Below, in pieces: positions 7,105 through 15,594 of a stretch of 21,975 nucleotides of DNA (its first letter is position 1; each line of letters begins with the position of its first letter). Source of the stretch: Pelagibacteraceae bacterium BACL5 MAG-120820-bin39. Lineage in GTDB: Bacteria; Pseudomonadota; Alphaproteobacteria; Pelagibacterales; Pelagibacteraceae. The DNA lies in assembly GCA_001438335.1 (NCBI GenBank), contig LIBV01000006.1, positions 1 to 21,975 of the forward strand. Direction: 5' to 3'. The position numbers were made by a program, and so were the translations under genes. Under the pieces are notes generated by a model. It was given only the letters and a program-made list of their open reading frames with translations. It was not told where the DNA came from and made no database searches.

Positions 7105-9294
7105 TTATTTTTTTATTTTTTCTAGTGTTCTTGTAATAAATCTTGGCGTTAAAGTTTTAATAGGATTGACAGTAGTTTCTAGGTCTTTTGGAGGTCCTTT
7201 AATTTTAAAACTTACTCCAAATACCCCTTCTCCAGTTTTTTTGCCTACAAGAATTTTTCCAAGTATAGGTATCGTCCCAATTGCTTTATTAATTGTCGTT
7301 GCTGGCACTAATGTTCCTCTTAAACTTACTAATTTATTTTTTTCAACATATCCTTCCATAAGTATTGAGATTGCAGGCCCTATTGCATAGATTTCATTTA
7401 TTGTTGTTAAATTGTTTTGATTTTCAAAGTTCATTTCAAATTCATCAAACCCAATACCCTCGCCCGATAACAGATCAGCTATTCCCTGTAATGAGGCTAA
7501 GGTTAACAGCTTAGTCAATGCTGGAAGTTCTTTTAGATTAAAATCATAAATCTTTAATTTAGAATTTGACTTATTATTTTTATTTACAGAATAAAAATCT
7601 AAATAGCCGCCGTCATAGCCTTTAATAAACTTGTATCTTTTAACAAATGGTTTTGCTTTAGCTGAATATAAAGTTGTTACTTTCCCCTCATTATTTGTGT
7701 TTACGGTAAATGTAAATTTTTCATCATTCGAAAAAAAGGCAGATAAGTTGGCATCATTAATATTATTTTTTTTGAAATATATTTTGCCACTTAAATTATT
7801 TAATAAATACTCATCATCGATAAAAACTTTATCAATATTAATATTTAAATCTAAGTTTTTATTAAACAATTCAAATTTTTTGTCTTCTTTGCTGTCTAGC
7901 AAATCTTCAATTAATTTATTTGCATTAAAAGAACTTCCTTTTAAAAAAAATATATTTTCATTTCTAGTTATCTCTATCTGATTAACTTTGTTTTCCACAT
8001 CTTTAAATTCTAAGTTAATCTTATCAAGATTTTCTATTTTAAATTCTTTATTAAGTAAGATATTTCTTAATAAAAATTTATTTTTATTTTCAATATAATC
8101 TAACTCTTTTATTAAGAATTGTTTTTGGTCGTTAGAGATTATTTCTAATTTTATTTTTGAATCTAAATTCTTTTTTTTTTGATAATTAATAAAACTTAAT
8201 TTAAATGGGTTTTTTCCTACATCTAAATTAGCTTTAAAATTTATTACTTCTTTATTTTTTTTATATATATAATCAATATTACTCTCTTCTTTTTGAAATA
8301 ATGCAGAACCTTTGCCACTTATATCAAATTTATCTTTTTCATAAATTATATTTATAAGATGGTTTTTTAATAAAATATTTTTACTTAAATCTGGTAAGAT
8401 ACTCTTTATATCAAAATTATTTTTTGCAGAAAGTTCGTGTAAATTTACTTTAGAAGTAATTTTTAAATTTTTAATCTTATATTTTTTATCTAAAATAAAT
8501 GAAAAATCATTTTTTGTTGTAAAATTAATACTTTCAAACATAATTTCATAAGAAAATAAATCTGAAATTAAACTTAAGTCAGATTTATTAAATTTTAGGT
8601 CTTTACTTGAAAAATCACCATTAATTTCAATATCTTTTTTTGAATTGTCAATTTCAATGCTGCTTGATGATAGTTTTTTTTCATTTAAAACAAGATTAAT
8701 TTCATTCAATTTGGTTTGATTATCTTTAATCTCAAAAAGAAAATTAATTTTGTCAGCAGAAATTTTTTTTAATAAACTTAAATTTCCATCTTTTAAAAAG
8801 CCAGAAATTGAATAATTATTTTTTATTTTCCCATTTTCATCAAATTCAATATTAATATCAGCTACGACATGTCCAGTTTTTACAATTGTCTCAAGAATAA
8901 GAAGTTCAGGACTATTTTTTACTACTCTAATAAACGATAGCAGATTTTTTAATTGAATAGACTTTGTGGAAATTTCTAAATTATTTAAAGCAAATTTATT
9001 TTGCAATATATATTTTAATAAAATTTTTGTTTTTGCAGTTTCAATTTCTAATTTTTTACTTCTATATATTAAATTTGGTCCAATTGTTTTAACATCTACA
9101 GTAAAATTTATTGGATTTAATATAAGTTTTACTGTTTTAAGCTCTAAGTCTAAATTTGGATCTAATTTATTTATTTTTTCTTTTATCTGACTATTAAAAC
9201 TTTTTGTTTCAATACCAACTGTGCTTAGATAGGTTACAGTAGCAATAAGTATAAAAACGGTTAATAAAATTAGTCTAAATATTATTTTTTTCAT
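7105..9294 (-). CDS. AsmA-like / YhdP-type inner-membrane-anchored protein
   Basis: A 729-residue protein with one N-terminal membrane segment (about residues 4-24) and a long, beta-strand-rich, Lys/Asn-rich region that should lie in the periplasm. The last 150 or so residues match the AsmA-like C-terminal domain seen in YhdP-type proteins: LTKLLTLASLQGIADLLSG, then GIGFDEFEMNF, RGTLVPATTINKAIG, IPILGKILVG and GEGVFGVSFKIKGP followed by VNP. Members of this superfamily (YhdP, TamB, AsmA) are linked to lipid transport between the inner and outer membranes, so a role in outer-membrane lipid supply is inferred. Its ATG overlaps the prfB stop by 4 bp (ATGA), making it the third gene of an mrcA-prfB operon. 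Confidence 0.82.
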   Translation of the reverse strand: MKKIIFRLILLTVFILIATVTYLSTVGIETKSFNSQIKEKINKLDPNLDLELKTVKLILNPINFTVDVKTIGPNLIYRSKKLEIETAKTKILLKYILQNKFALNNLEISTKSIQLKNLLSFIRVVKNSPELLILETIVKTGHVVADINIEFDENGKIKNNYSISGFLKDGNLSLLKKISADKINFLFEIKDNQTKLNEINLVLNEKKLSSSSIEIDNSKKDIEINGDFSSKDLKFNKSDLSLISDLFSYEIMFESINFTTKNDFSFILDKKYKIKNLKITSKVNLHELSAKNNFDIKSILPDLSKNILLKNHLINIIYEKDKFDISGKGSALFQKEESNIDYIYKKNKEVINFKANLDVGKNPFKLSFINYQKKKNLDSKIKLEIISNDQKQFLIKELDYIENKNKFLLRNILLNKEFKIENLDKINLEFKDVENKVNQIEITRNENIFFLKGSSFNANKLIEDLLDSKEDKKFELFNKNLDLNINIDKVFIDDEYLLNNLSGKIYFKKNNINDANLSAFFSNDEKFTFTVNTNNEGKVTTLYSAKAKPFVKRYKFIKGYDGGYLDFYSVNKNNKSNSKLKIYDFNLKELPALTKLLTLASLQGIADLLSGEGIGFDEFEMNFENQNNLTTINEIYAIGPAISILMEGYVEKNKLVSLRGTLVPATTINKAIGTIPILGKILVGKKTGEGVFGVSFKIKGPPKDLETTVNPIKTLTPRFITRTLEKIKK

Positions 9295-10386
9295 TTTAAT
9301 TGATATAATGATTGTTCTAAAAATTCATCAATATCACCATCCAGAACTTTGTCTGGACTAGTACTTTCATAGTTTGTTCTATTATCTTTAACTAATCTGT
9401 AAGGTTGTAAAACATAAGATCTAATCTGGTGACCCCAGCCAATTTCTGATTTTGACGCTTCAGTATTTTGATTTTCTTGTTCCTTTTTTTTAATCTCATA
9501 ATCATACAATCTTGCCTTAAGCATATTCATACAAGTTTCTTTATTTTTGTGTTGCGATCTTTCATTTTGACATTGTACAACAATTTTTGATGGAATGTGC
9601 GTAATCCTAACTGCACTATCGGTAGTGTTAACATGTTGACCACCTGCTCCACTTGATCTGTAGGTGTCTATTCTTAAATCCTTATCTAGAATTTCGATAT
9701 TTATATTCTCATCTACAACTGGATATACCCAAATACTTGCAAAACTTGTATGTCTTCTTGCACCAGAGTCGAAAGGTGAAATTCTAACCAGTCTATGAAT
9801 TCCTGATTCCTTTTTTAACCATCCAAAAACATAATCACCCTCAATTTTTATGGTTGAAGATTTTATCCCAGCTTCTTCACCTTTATGCTCACTTATTAAT
9901 GATGATTTAAAATTTTTATTATCGGACCATTTTAAATACATTCTTCGTAACATATCAGCCCAGTCTTGACTTTCTGTTCCACCTGCACCTGCGTGAATTT
10001 CAATATAACAATCCAATGAATCTGCTTCATTAGATAAAAAGCACTTAATTTCATTTTTTTTTGCTGATTTACCTAAATCTTTAATATTTTGAATTATTTC
10101 AGATTGAACTGCTTCATTCTTTTCTTCTACCGCAAGGTGATGTAAGTCGTCTAAATCACTCAACTGCTCAACAGAATTTTTGTATGAATTTATTAAATCC
10201 TCAAATAGTTTTTTTTCTTTTATTATATTTTGTGATCTATTTTTATCTTGCCAAAAATCGGCTTCTAACATTTTAGTATTTAGATCTTCTAACTTTGAAT
10301 ATATTTTATTATTTTCAAAGATACTCCTTAACTCTATGATTAATTTTTTCTATTTCTGCTTTTATATTTGTGTATTTATCATCCAT
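9291..10386 (-). CDS. prfB: Peptide chain release factor 2 (programmed +1 frameshift)
   Basis: RF2 of 364 residues, terminating translation at UAA and UGA. The gene begins at ATG 10386-10384, reads 23 codons (MDDKYTNIKAEIEKINHRV, then KEYL), meets an in-frame TGA at 10317-10315, and continues in the +1 frame with ENNKIYSKLEDLNTKMLEADFW. Total length is 3n+1, as required. SPF, which reads the stop codon, falls at residues 203-205, and the catalytic GGQ falls at 248-250 within SSGAGGQHVN; both are within two residues of the E. coli numbering. Calling only the open downstream frame (from 10271) would lose 38 N-terminal residues. The start overlaps the mrcA stop as TAATG, and the stop overlaps the AsmA-like start as ATGA. 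RF2 level autoregulates through the UGA. Confidence 0.96.
10315..10329 (-). promoter_or_regulatory. prfB +1 programmed frameshift signal
   Basis: On the minus strand the signal reads AAGGAG TAT CTT TGA A. The internal Shine-Dalgarno-like AAGGAG (10324-10329) is followed by TAT, then the slippery CTT (10318-10320) and the TGA (10315-10317). The spacing is identical to E. coli prfB (AGGGGG TAT CTT TGA C). The base after the stop is A rather than C. Confidence 0.93.
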
Positions 10387-12722
10387 TAATAAAACTTTAG
10401 TATATTATTTGTATCTAATCTATTGTTATTTGAATACAATACCTTTCCATCTACAACATTTTTTTCTTTATAAACTTCAACAATCGTATTTTTTGATGAA
10501 AATTTTGCTTTTTGACCTGTATCAGAATCTACAACCATCATGATTGTTCCTTCTGCAGCTTTAAATGGTCGTGCTTCTGATTTTTTTATAGCTTCTGAAA
10601 CAAATTCTTTAAATATAGGTAAAGCTGTTCGCGCACCTGTTTCAAACTTTCCAAGCGGCTTTGGATCATCCTCACCAACATAAACTCCAACAACTAAATT
10701 AGATGTGAATCCTATAAACCATGTATCAGTATTTTCATTAGTTGTTCCAGTTTTTCCTGCAAGATTTAAATTTAAATCCTTTAATTGCTTTCCTGTTCCT
10801 CTTTGAACCACACCCTCTAAAATAGAGGTCATTTGATAAGCTGTTTGAGGAGAAAATACTTGTTTATAATTATCTTTAATTTTTGGATATGAGTTACTTG
10901 AGAATGAGATTTGCTCACAATTAGTACATTTTCTCATCTCGTCGCTAAAAATTGTTTTTCCCTCACTGTCCTGAATTCTGTCTATTATTACTGGAGTAAC
11001 AAGCTTTCCTCCATTAACAAATGATGAATAAGCGGTGGTTAATTTCATCAACGTTGTTTCTGCTGAACCTAGAGAAATTGATAATAATTTTTCAGGATTA
11101 TCATAAATACCTAAATTTTTTGAGAAATTTACAACTTTTTCTATACCTAAGTTTTGAGCAATCCTAACAGTCATTAAATTTCTAGATTTTTCTAAACCTA
11201 CTCTTAGTGTCGAAGGTCCATAAAATTTTTTTCCATAATTTTCTGGTTTCCACATCTTTAAATCCTCTCCTTGCTCTAAAACTAAAGGCGCATCTAAAAT
11301 TAATGATGTTGGTGTATAATCATTTTCAAGAGCTAAGGCATAAATAAATGGCTTGAAAGCTGAACCAGGCTGTCTCAAGGCTTGAGTTGCTCTGTTAAAT
11401 TCACTTTTCTTAAAACTAAATCCTCCACTTAAAGCTAAAACTCTTCCAGTATATGGATCCATAACAACAATTCCACCATTTACTCTTGGGAGTTGTTTTA
11501 AACTAAAAATATTATCATTTATATTTTTAACATAAATGACATCTCCTATTTCAAATAAATCTTTGAATTCTTTTTTAGTCCAAGAAATATCATCAAATTT
11601 AATTGAGCCATTTTCTTTATTTTCAGTTTCAATTGTTGCAGAAAATTTAGAGATTTTTTTTACTATCGCAACTTCCCAACCAAGTGTTTTTTCTAATTGA
11701 TATTCTTTAAATTTATCAAACCAATTTTCAGAATATTTTATATTTTTTAAAGCTCCTCTCCAACCTCTTCTTTTATCATAATCTATCAATCCATCTCTTA
11801 AAGACTCTGTTGCAATTCTTTGTAAGTTTAAATTTATAGGAGTATTAATATTCAATCCTTCCTTATAAACTTTGTCATAAGATAATTTTTCTATAATGTC
11901 TTTTCTTACATCTTCAATATAATATTGGGCATCTTCTAAATAAATCTTTTCAGATTTTTTTAATTTTATTTCTTCTTTAATAATTTGTTCATATTCATTT
12001 TTATCTATGAAGTTATTATCATATAAATTTTGTACAATTAAATCTCTTCTAAATTTTGCTAAATCTTTATCTCTGTAAGGATTGTATCTGCTGGGAGCTT
12101 TAGGTAAAGCAGCTAGTAATGCTGATTCTGCATAATTTAATTCTTTAATTGACTTATCAAAATATTCTAAGCTCGCTGCAGCAACTCCGTAAGCTCCACT
12201 CCCAAGATAAATTTGATTTAAATATAATTCTAATATTCTTTCCTTAGTAAGCGCCCTTTCAATTCTAAATGCTAAAATTGCTTCTTTAATTTTTCTATTA
12301 ATACTGACTTCATTTGTTAACAAAAAATTTTTAGCAACCTGTTGTGTTATTGTAGAGGCACCTTCAAGTCTTTTTGAAGAAATTATATTTGATATATTGT
12401 TAATTATTGCACGCAAAACTCCTTTAGCATCAACCCCTGGATGAGAAAAAAAGTTTTTGTCTTCAGCAGATAAAAATGAATTGATTACATTTTGTGGAAT
12501 TGAGTTATAAGGAACAAAAATTCTTTTTTCCTGTGAAAAATCAGCAACTAAATCACCATTACCAGAAAATACTTTACTTGAAACTGATGGTTTGTAACTT
12601 TTTAAAAATTTATAATCAGGAAGATTGTTCGAAAAAGACCACAATATACTTAAGATTAATACTGATATAGCTAATAAAAAACCTATCAGAGCAATTGATA
12701 AATTTTTTATAATTTTGTTCAT
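10386..12722 (-). CDS. mrcA: Penicillin-binding protein 1A (bifunctional transglycosylase/transpeptidase)
   Basis: A 778-residue class A PBP that polymerises glycan strands and cross-links peptides in the periplasm. A cytoplasmic start and one membrane helix (about residues 8-29) precede the GT51 transglycosylase domain, with catalytic Glu87 in SAEDKNFFSHPG and GASTITQQ at 121-128. The transpeptidase domain has SAFK (Ser454-Lys457), SRN (513-515) and KTGT (657-660). An OB-like insert lies between the domains (about residues 320-410). A CxxC pair at Cys599 and Cys602 lies in the transpeptidase domain. It heads an mrcA-prfB-AsmA-like operon and is divergent from the RNase E gene. In many alphaproteobacteria an amidase gene sits between rne and mrcA; it is absent here. 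Confidence 0.95.
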   Translation of the reverse strand: MNKIIKNLSIALIGFLLAISVLILSILWSFSNNLPDYKFLKSYKPSVSSKVFSGNGDLVADFSQEKRIFVPYNSIPQNVINSFLSAEDKNFFSHPGVDAKGVLRAIINNISNIISSKRLEGASTITQQVAKNFLLTNEVSINRKIKEAILAFRIERALTKERILELYLNQIYLGSGAYGVAAASLEYFDKSIKELNYAESALLAALPKAPSRYNPYRDKDLAKFRRDLIVQNLYDNNFIDKNEYEQIIKEEIKLKKSEKIYLEDAQYYIEDVRKDIIEKLSYDKVYKEGLNINTPINLNLQRIATESLRDGLIDYDKRRGWRGALKNIKYSENWFDKFKEYQLEKTLGWEVAIVKKISKFSATIETENKENGSIKFDDISWTKKEFKDLFEIGDVIYVKNINDNIFSLKQLPRVNGGIVVMDPYTGRVLALSGGFSFKKSEFNRATQALRQPGSAFKPFIYALALENDYTPTSLILDAPLVLEQGEDLKMWKPENYGKKFYGPSTLRVGLEKSRNLMTVRIAQNLGIEKVVNFSKNLGIYDNPEKLLSISLGSAETTLMKLTTAYSSFVNGGKLVTPVIIDRIQDSEGKTIFSDEMRKCTNCEQISFSSNSYPKIKDNYKQVFSPQTAYQMTSILEGVVQRGTGKQLKDLNLNLAGKTGTTNENTDTWFIGFTSNLVVGVYVGEDDPKPLGKFETGARTALPIFKEFVSEAIKKSEARPFKAAEGTIMMVVDSDTGQKAKFSSKNTIVEVYKEKNVVDGKVLYSNNNRLDTNNILKFY

Positions 12723-12731
12723 TTTAATTCC

Positions 12732-12737
12732 ATTATA
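12732..12737 (-). promoter_or_regulatory. Possible -10 element of mrcA operon
   Basis: A perfect TATAAT on the minus strand ends 10 bp before the mrcA ATG (12722). It predicts a transcript with a leader of only about 3 nt. The matching -35 is poor (TTATCT at 16 bp), so the call is tentative. Confidence 0.35.
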
Positions 12738-12746
12738 TAGGGGAAT

Positions 12747-12776
12747 TTGTTAAAGATAAGGCACAAGAATTATACA
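12747..12776 (+). promoter_or_regulatory. Possible promoter of the RNase E/G gene
   Basis: TTGTTA (12747-12752) and TATACA (12771-12776) are separated by 18 bp on the plus strand. They predict a start near 12783 and a leader of about 40 nt before the ATG at 12824. Such hexamers also occur by chance in AT-rich DNA. Confidence 0.4.
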
Positions 12777-12823
12777 AAATTTTATTAACTAAAAATTTAA
12801 ATGAAACAATTAAATCAAAAATT

Positions 12824-14599
12824 ATGGAAAAAAATTTATATATTGATGCTTCACATCCAAATGAGACTAGAGTTGTACTTAAATCAGAAGGCAATATTGA
12901 GGATTATGAATACGAAGGGTTAAAAAATAACCTTATTAAAAACAATATCTATCTCGGTAAAGTAAGTAGAATTGAACCCTCTTTACAGGCTGCTTTCATA
13001 GATTTTGGCAGAGAAAGACATGGCTTTCTTTCTTTTAATGATATTCAATCTGATTATTATCAAATTCCCAAAAGTGATCTAGAAAAACTTAAAGAAGAGG
13101 AAGAAAAAGCAAGGGAAGAATTATCAAAAGAAGTTGAAGCTAAAGAGGAAGAGATAATAGCTGAGGGTAATTTAGAAATCGAAGATCCAGTTGATAAAAA
13201 GGATGATATTGAAATTAAAGAAAACTTAGAAGAAAAAGAAAAAATAAATCAAAATAAATTTAGATTTAAAAGATATAAAATTCAGGAAGTAATTAAACCT
13301 AATCAAGTAATTCTTGTACAAGTAATTAAAGATGAGCGTGGACAAAAAGGAGCCGCATTAAGTACTTTTATTTCAATAGCAGGGAAATATATTGTTCTAA
13401 TGCCAAACACTCCTAAAGGAGGAGGAATATCAAGAAAAATTTTTAATCCTGCTGATAGAAAAAAAATTAGAACAATTTTAAATGAGATAGAAATTCCAAA
13501 AGAAATGGGTTTAATTGTTAGAACGGCTGGTAGCAATAAAACTAAAAATGAAATCAATCACGATTTAAGCACACTTATCAATACTTGGAATCAAATAAAA
13601 GAGACAGCAATTAATTCAATTGCTCCAGCATTGATTCATCAAGAAAGTGAGATTATTAAAAGAACTATAAGAGATATGTATGATGAAAATACACAAAATA
13701 TAATTATTGAAGGTAACGAAGGCTATAGAAAAGCTCAGAGCTTTATGAAAATGATGATGCCGTCAAATGTTAAAAAAATTAAAAAGTATAGAGGTAAAGT
13801 TCCACTTTTTATTGAAGAAGGCATTGAAGAAAAACTAAACCAAATATTTGACTCGGAAATAAAATTAAGTTCTGGTGGGTATTTAGTAGTAAATCCTACA
13901 GAAGCACTTGTCTCAATAGATATAAACTCAGGTAGTTCCATCAAAGGTAAAAATGTTGAAAGCACTGCTTTAGATACAAACCTTGAGGCAGCTGATGAGA
14001 TATCTAGACAAATTAAGATTAGAGACTTATCAGGCCTTATAATTATAGACTTTATTGATATGCTAAGTTATGGCAATCGAAGGTTGGTTGAGCGAAGACT
14101 AAAAGAAAAGTGTAGAACTGACAGAGCAAGAATTCAAATTGGAAGGATAAGTAATTTTGGGTTACTTGAGATGTCTAGACAAAGATTAAGGGAAAGTGCC
14201 ATCAAATGGAAGGTGGCTCTTACAGATGAGTCTTTTGCTCAAAAGCTGCTTAAAATAGTTGAATTAAAAGCAGTTATTCTTAGAGCAAAATTTGTAGAAG
14301 TTAGAGTGTGTGAAAAAATTTCAGATTTTCTTAAAGAGAATTTTATTGATGATTTAACCTATTTTGAAAAAAAAAATAAAATGACTATTGATATAATCAT
14401 AGATAATTCACTTATAATACCTGAGTATAAAGTTGATTTTCAAAATAAAACTAAAAAAACTATAGAAATTGCTGAACATATAGAAAAACTTAGAAATATA
14501 GATCAACAAAAAAAAGATCTAATAGATTTAGAGATGAAAGATAACAAAAAATTTGTAAAAAAACCTTTCAAAAAAAAAAAATTTTTTAAAAAAATCTAA
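12824..14599 (+). CDS. rne: Ribonuclease E/G family endoribonuclease, short form without Zn-link
   Basis: A 591-residue RNase E/G catalytic protein for mRNA decay and rRNA/tRNA processing. The N-terminal S1 domain (about residues 35-180: NIYLGKVSRIEPSLQAAFIDFG, resuming at KGAALSTF) is interrupted by an acidic, Lys/Glu-rich insertion at 84-146. The catalytic Mg-binding aspartates are Asp366 (VSIDINSG) and Asp409 (IIIDFIDM), followed by RARIQIGRISNFGLLEMSRQRLR. The next segment normally holds the CPxCxGxG zinc-link used to form the E. coli tetramer; here residues 457-470 have no cysteine at all. There is no long C-terminal degradosome scaffold, only a very basic tail ending in FKKI. RNase G is an alternative name; the S1 insertion and the position next to mrcA favour rne. 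The stop overlaps the convergent thiG stop (CTAA). Confidence 0.88.
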   Translation: MEKNLYIDASHPNETRVVLKSEGNIEDYEYEGLKNNLIKNNIYLGKVSRIEPSLQAAFIDFGRERHGFLSFNDIQSDYYQIPKSDLEKLKEEEEKAREELSKEVEAKEEEIIAEGNLEIEDPVDKKDDIEIKENLEEKEKINQNKFRFKRYKIQEVIKPNQVILVQVIKDERGQKGAALSTFISIAGKYIVLMPNTPKGGGISRKIFNPADRKKIRTILNEIEIPKEMGLIVRTAGSNKTKNEINHDLSTLINTWNQIKETAINSIAPALIHQESEIIKRTIRDMYDENTQNIIIEGNEGYRKAQSFMKMMMPSNVKKIKKYRGKVPLFIEEGIEEKLNQIFDSEIKLSSGGYLVVNPTEALVSIDINSGSSIKGKNVESTALDTNLEAADEISRQIKIRDLSGLIIIDFIDMLSYGNRRLVERRLKEKCRTDRARIQIGRISNFGLLEMSRQRLRESAIKWKVALTDESFAQKLLKIVELKAVILRAKFVEVRVCEKISDFLKENFIDDLTYFEKKNKMTIDIIIDNSLIIPEYKVDFQNKTKKTIEIAEHIEKLRNIDQQKKDLIDLEMKDNKKFVKKPFKKKKFFKKI

Positions 14600-15369
14600 A
14601 TAATTCCCTCTAAAGGAGATGATGGATTGCCCATTAAATTTTTTTCAATTCTGCCTGCTAGAAAAGATTGTCTACCAGATACTACTGCATTTTTAAATGC
14701 AAGTGCCATGTCAAAAGGTTTTTTAGCCTTAGCTATTGCTGTATTAACTAAAACACCATCGCACCCAAGCTCCATAGCAATAGTTGCGTCGGAAGCTTGT
14801 CCCAATCCAGCATCAATTATTAATGGTAGTTTAGTTTGACTTCTAATAATTTTAATATTTACTTTATTTAAAATTCCTAACCCTGATCCTATAGGAGCAG
14901 CTAAAGGCATGATTGCTGAAGCACCAACATTTTCCAATCTTTTTGCCATCAACGGATCATCATTACAATAAACCATTACATTAAAGCCTTCCTTTGTAAG
15001 CACTTCTGTTGATTTAAGTGTTTCAATCATATCTGGGAATAAATTTTTTTTATCTCCAAGAACTTCAAGTTTAACCAACTTCCATCCCCCAATCTCTCTA
15101 GCTAGTCTTAAAGTTCTCAATGCCTCTTCTGAAGTAAAACATCCAGCTGTATTGGGTAAGTAAGTTATTTTTTTTGGATCAACGTAATCCATTAGTAGAG
15201 GTTTTTTTTTATCAGTAATATTTACTCTCCTTACAGCAACTGTAACAATTTCTGCTCCAGATAATTTTATAGCTTTTGCACACTCAGTCATATTTTTATA
15301 TTTACCTGTGCCTACAATTAATCTTGAGCTAAATTTTTTCTTTGCAATTATTAAATTATCTTTTTTCAA
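14596..15369 (-). CDS. thiG: Thiazole synthase ThiG
   Basis: A 257-residue TIM-barrel enzyme that forms the thiazole phosphate of thiamine from deoxyxylulose-5-phosphate, dehydroglycine and the ThiS thiocarboxylate. Features: SRLIVGTGKYKN near the start, AEIVTVAVRRVNI, LPNTAGCFTSEEA, the Schiff-base lysine Lys100 in LVKLEVLGD, and the phosphate-binding end APIGSGLGI and IIDAGLGQASDA. The start is TTG at 15369, placed by homology to the usual beginning of ThiG and by a strong GGAGGT 8 nt upstream inside thiS; no ATG is available at a suitable place. SAR11 is reported to make thiazole but lack ThiC and need an exogenous pyrimidine precursor, which fits this gene pair. Confidence 0.95.
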   Translation of the reverse strand: MKKDNLIIAKKKFSSRLIVGTGKYKNMTECAKAIKLSGAEIVTVAVRRVNITDKKKPLLMDYVDPKKITYLPNTAGCFTSEEALRTLRLAREIGGWKLVKLEVLGDKKNLFPDMIETLKSTEVLTKEGFNVMVYCNDDPLMAKRLENVGASAIMPLAAPIGSGLGILNKVNIKIIRSQTKLPLIIDAGLGQASDATIAMELGCDGVLVNTAIAKAKKPFDMALAFKNAVVSGRQSFLAGRIEKNLMGNPSSPLEGII

Positions 15370-15371
15370 TA

Positions 15372-15593
15372 TTACCCACCTCCAATAAAATGAACAATTT
15401 CAATTTTGTCTTTTTTTTTTAAAATATATTTCTTTAATTTACTTTTATCTATAATCTCTTGATTTAATTCAATTGCTACTTTTTTCACAGGAATTTTCAA
15501 TTTATTTACCAATTCTTGTAAATTACTATTATCATTTACTAATATAATTTTGCCATTAATTTTAATTTTTATTTTTTTTATTTTTTTCATCAT
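15372..15593 (-). CDS. thiS: Sulfur carrier protein ThiS
   Basis: A 73-residue ubiquitin-like sulfur carrier. The fold elements are recognisable: IKIKINGKIILVNDNSNLQELVNKL, then KKVAIELNQEIIDKS, and the C-terminal KDKIEIVHFIGGG. The Gly tail is adenylated and thiocarboxylated to hand sulfur to ThiG. Two ATGs start the frame (15593 and 15590), and the choice adds only one Met. The N-terminal Lys run makes it a few residues longer than typical ThiS (about 66). It is divergent from aroQ with only 13 bp between start codons, so its promoter and any leader must lie within the aroQ coding region; no adjacent TPP riboswitch can fit. Confidence 0.92.
   Translation of the reverse strand: MMKKIKKIKIKINGKIILVNDNSNLQELVNKLKIPVKKVAIELNQEIIDKSKLKKYILKKKDKIEIVHFIGGG
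15378..15383 (-). promoter_or_regulatory. Shine-Dalgarno of thiG, inside the thiS Gly tail codons
   Basis: The last thiS codons, GGA GGT GGG TAA, contain a canonical GGAGGT that sits 8 nt before the thiG TTG. This decides the TTG start and couples thiG to thiS translation. One sequence serves as the conserved ThiS Gly-Gly terminus and as the ribosome binding site. Confidence 0.75.
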
Positions 15594-15594
15594 G

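Noticed and set aside
7631..7981. 116-codon plus-strand open frame inside the AsmA-like gene
   Set aside because: It is the complement of a Lys/Asn-rich coding region, giving a false Phe/Leu-rich membrane-like peptide; no start signal is seen.
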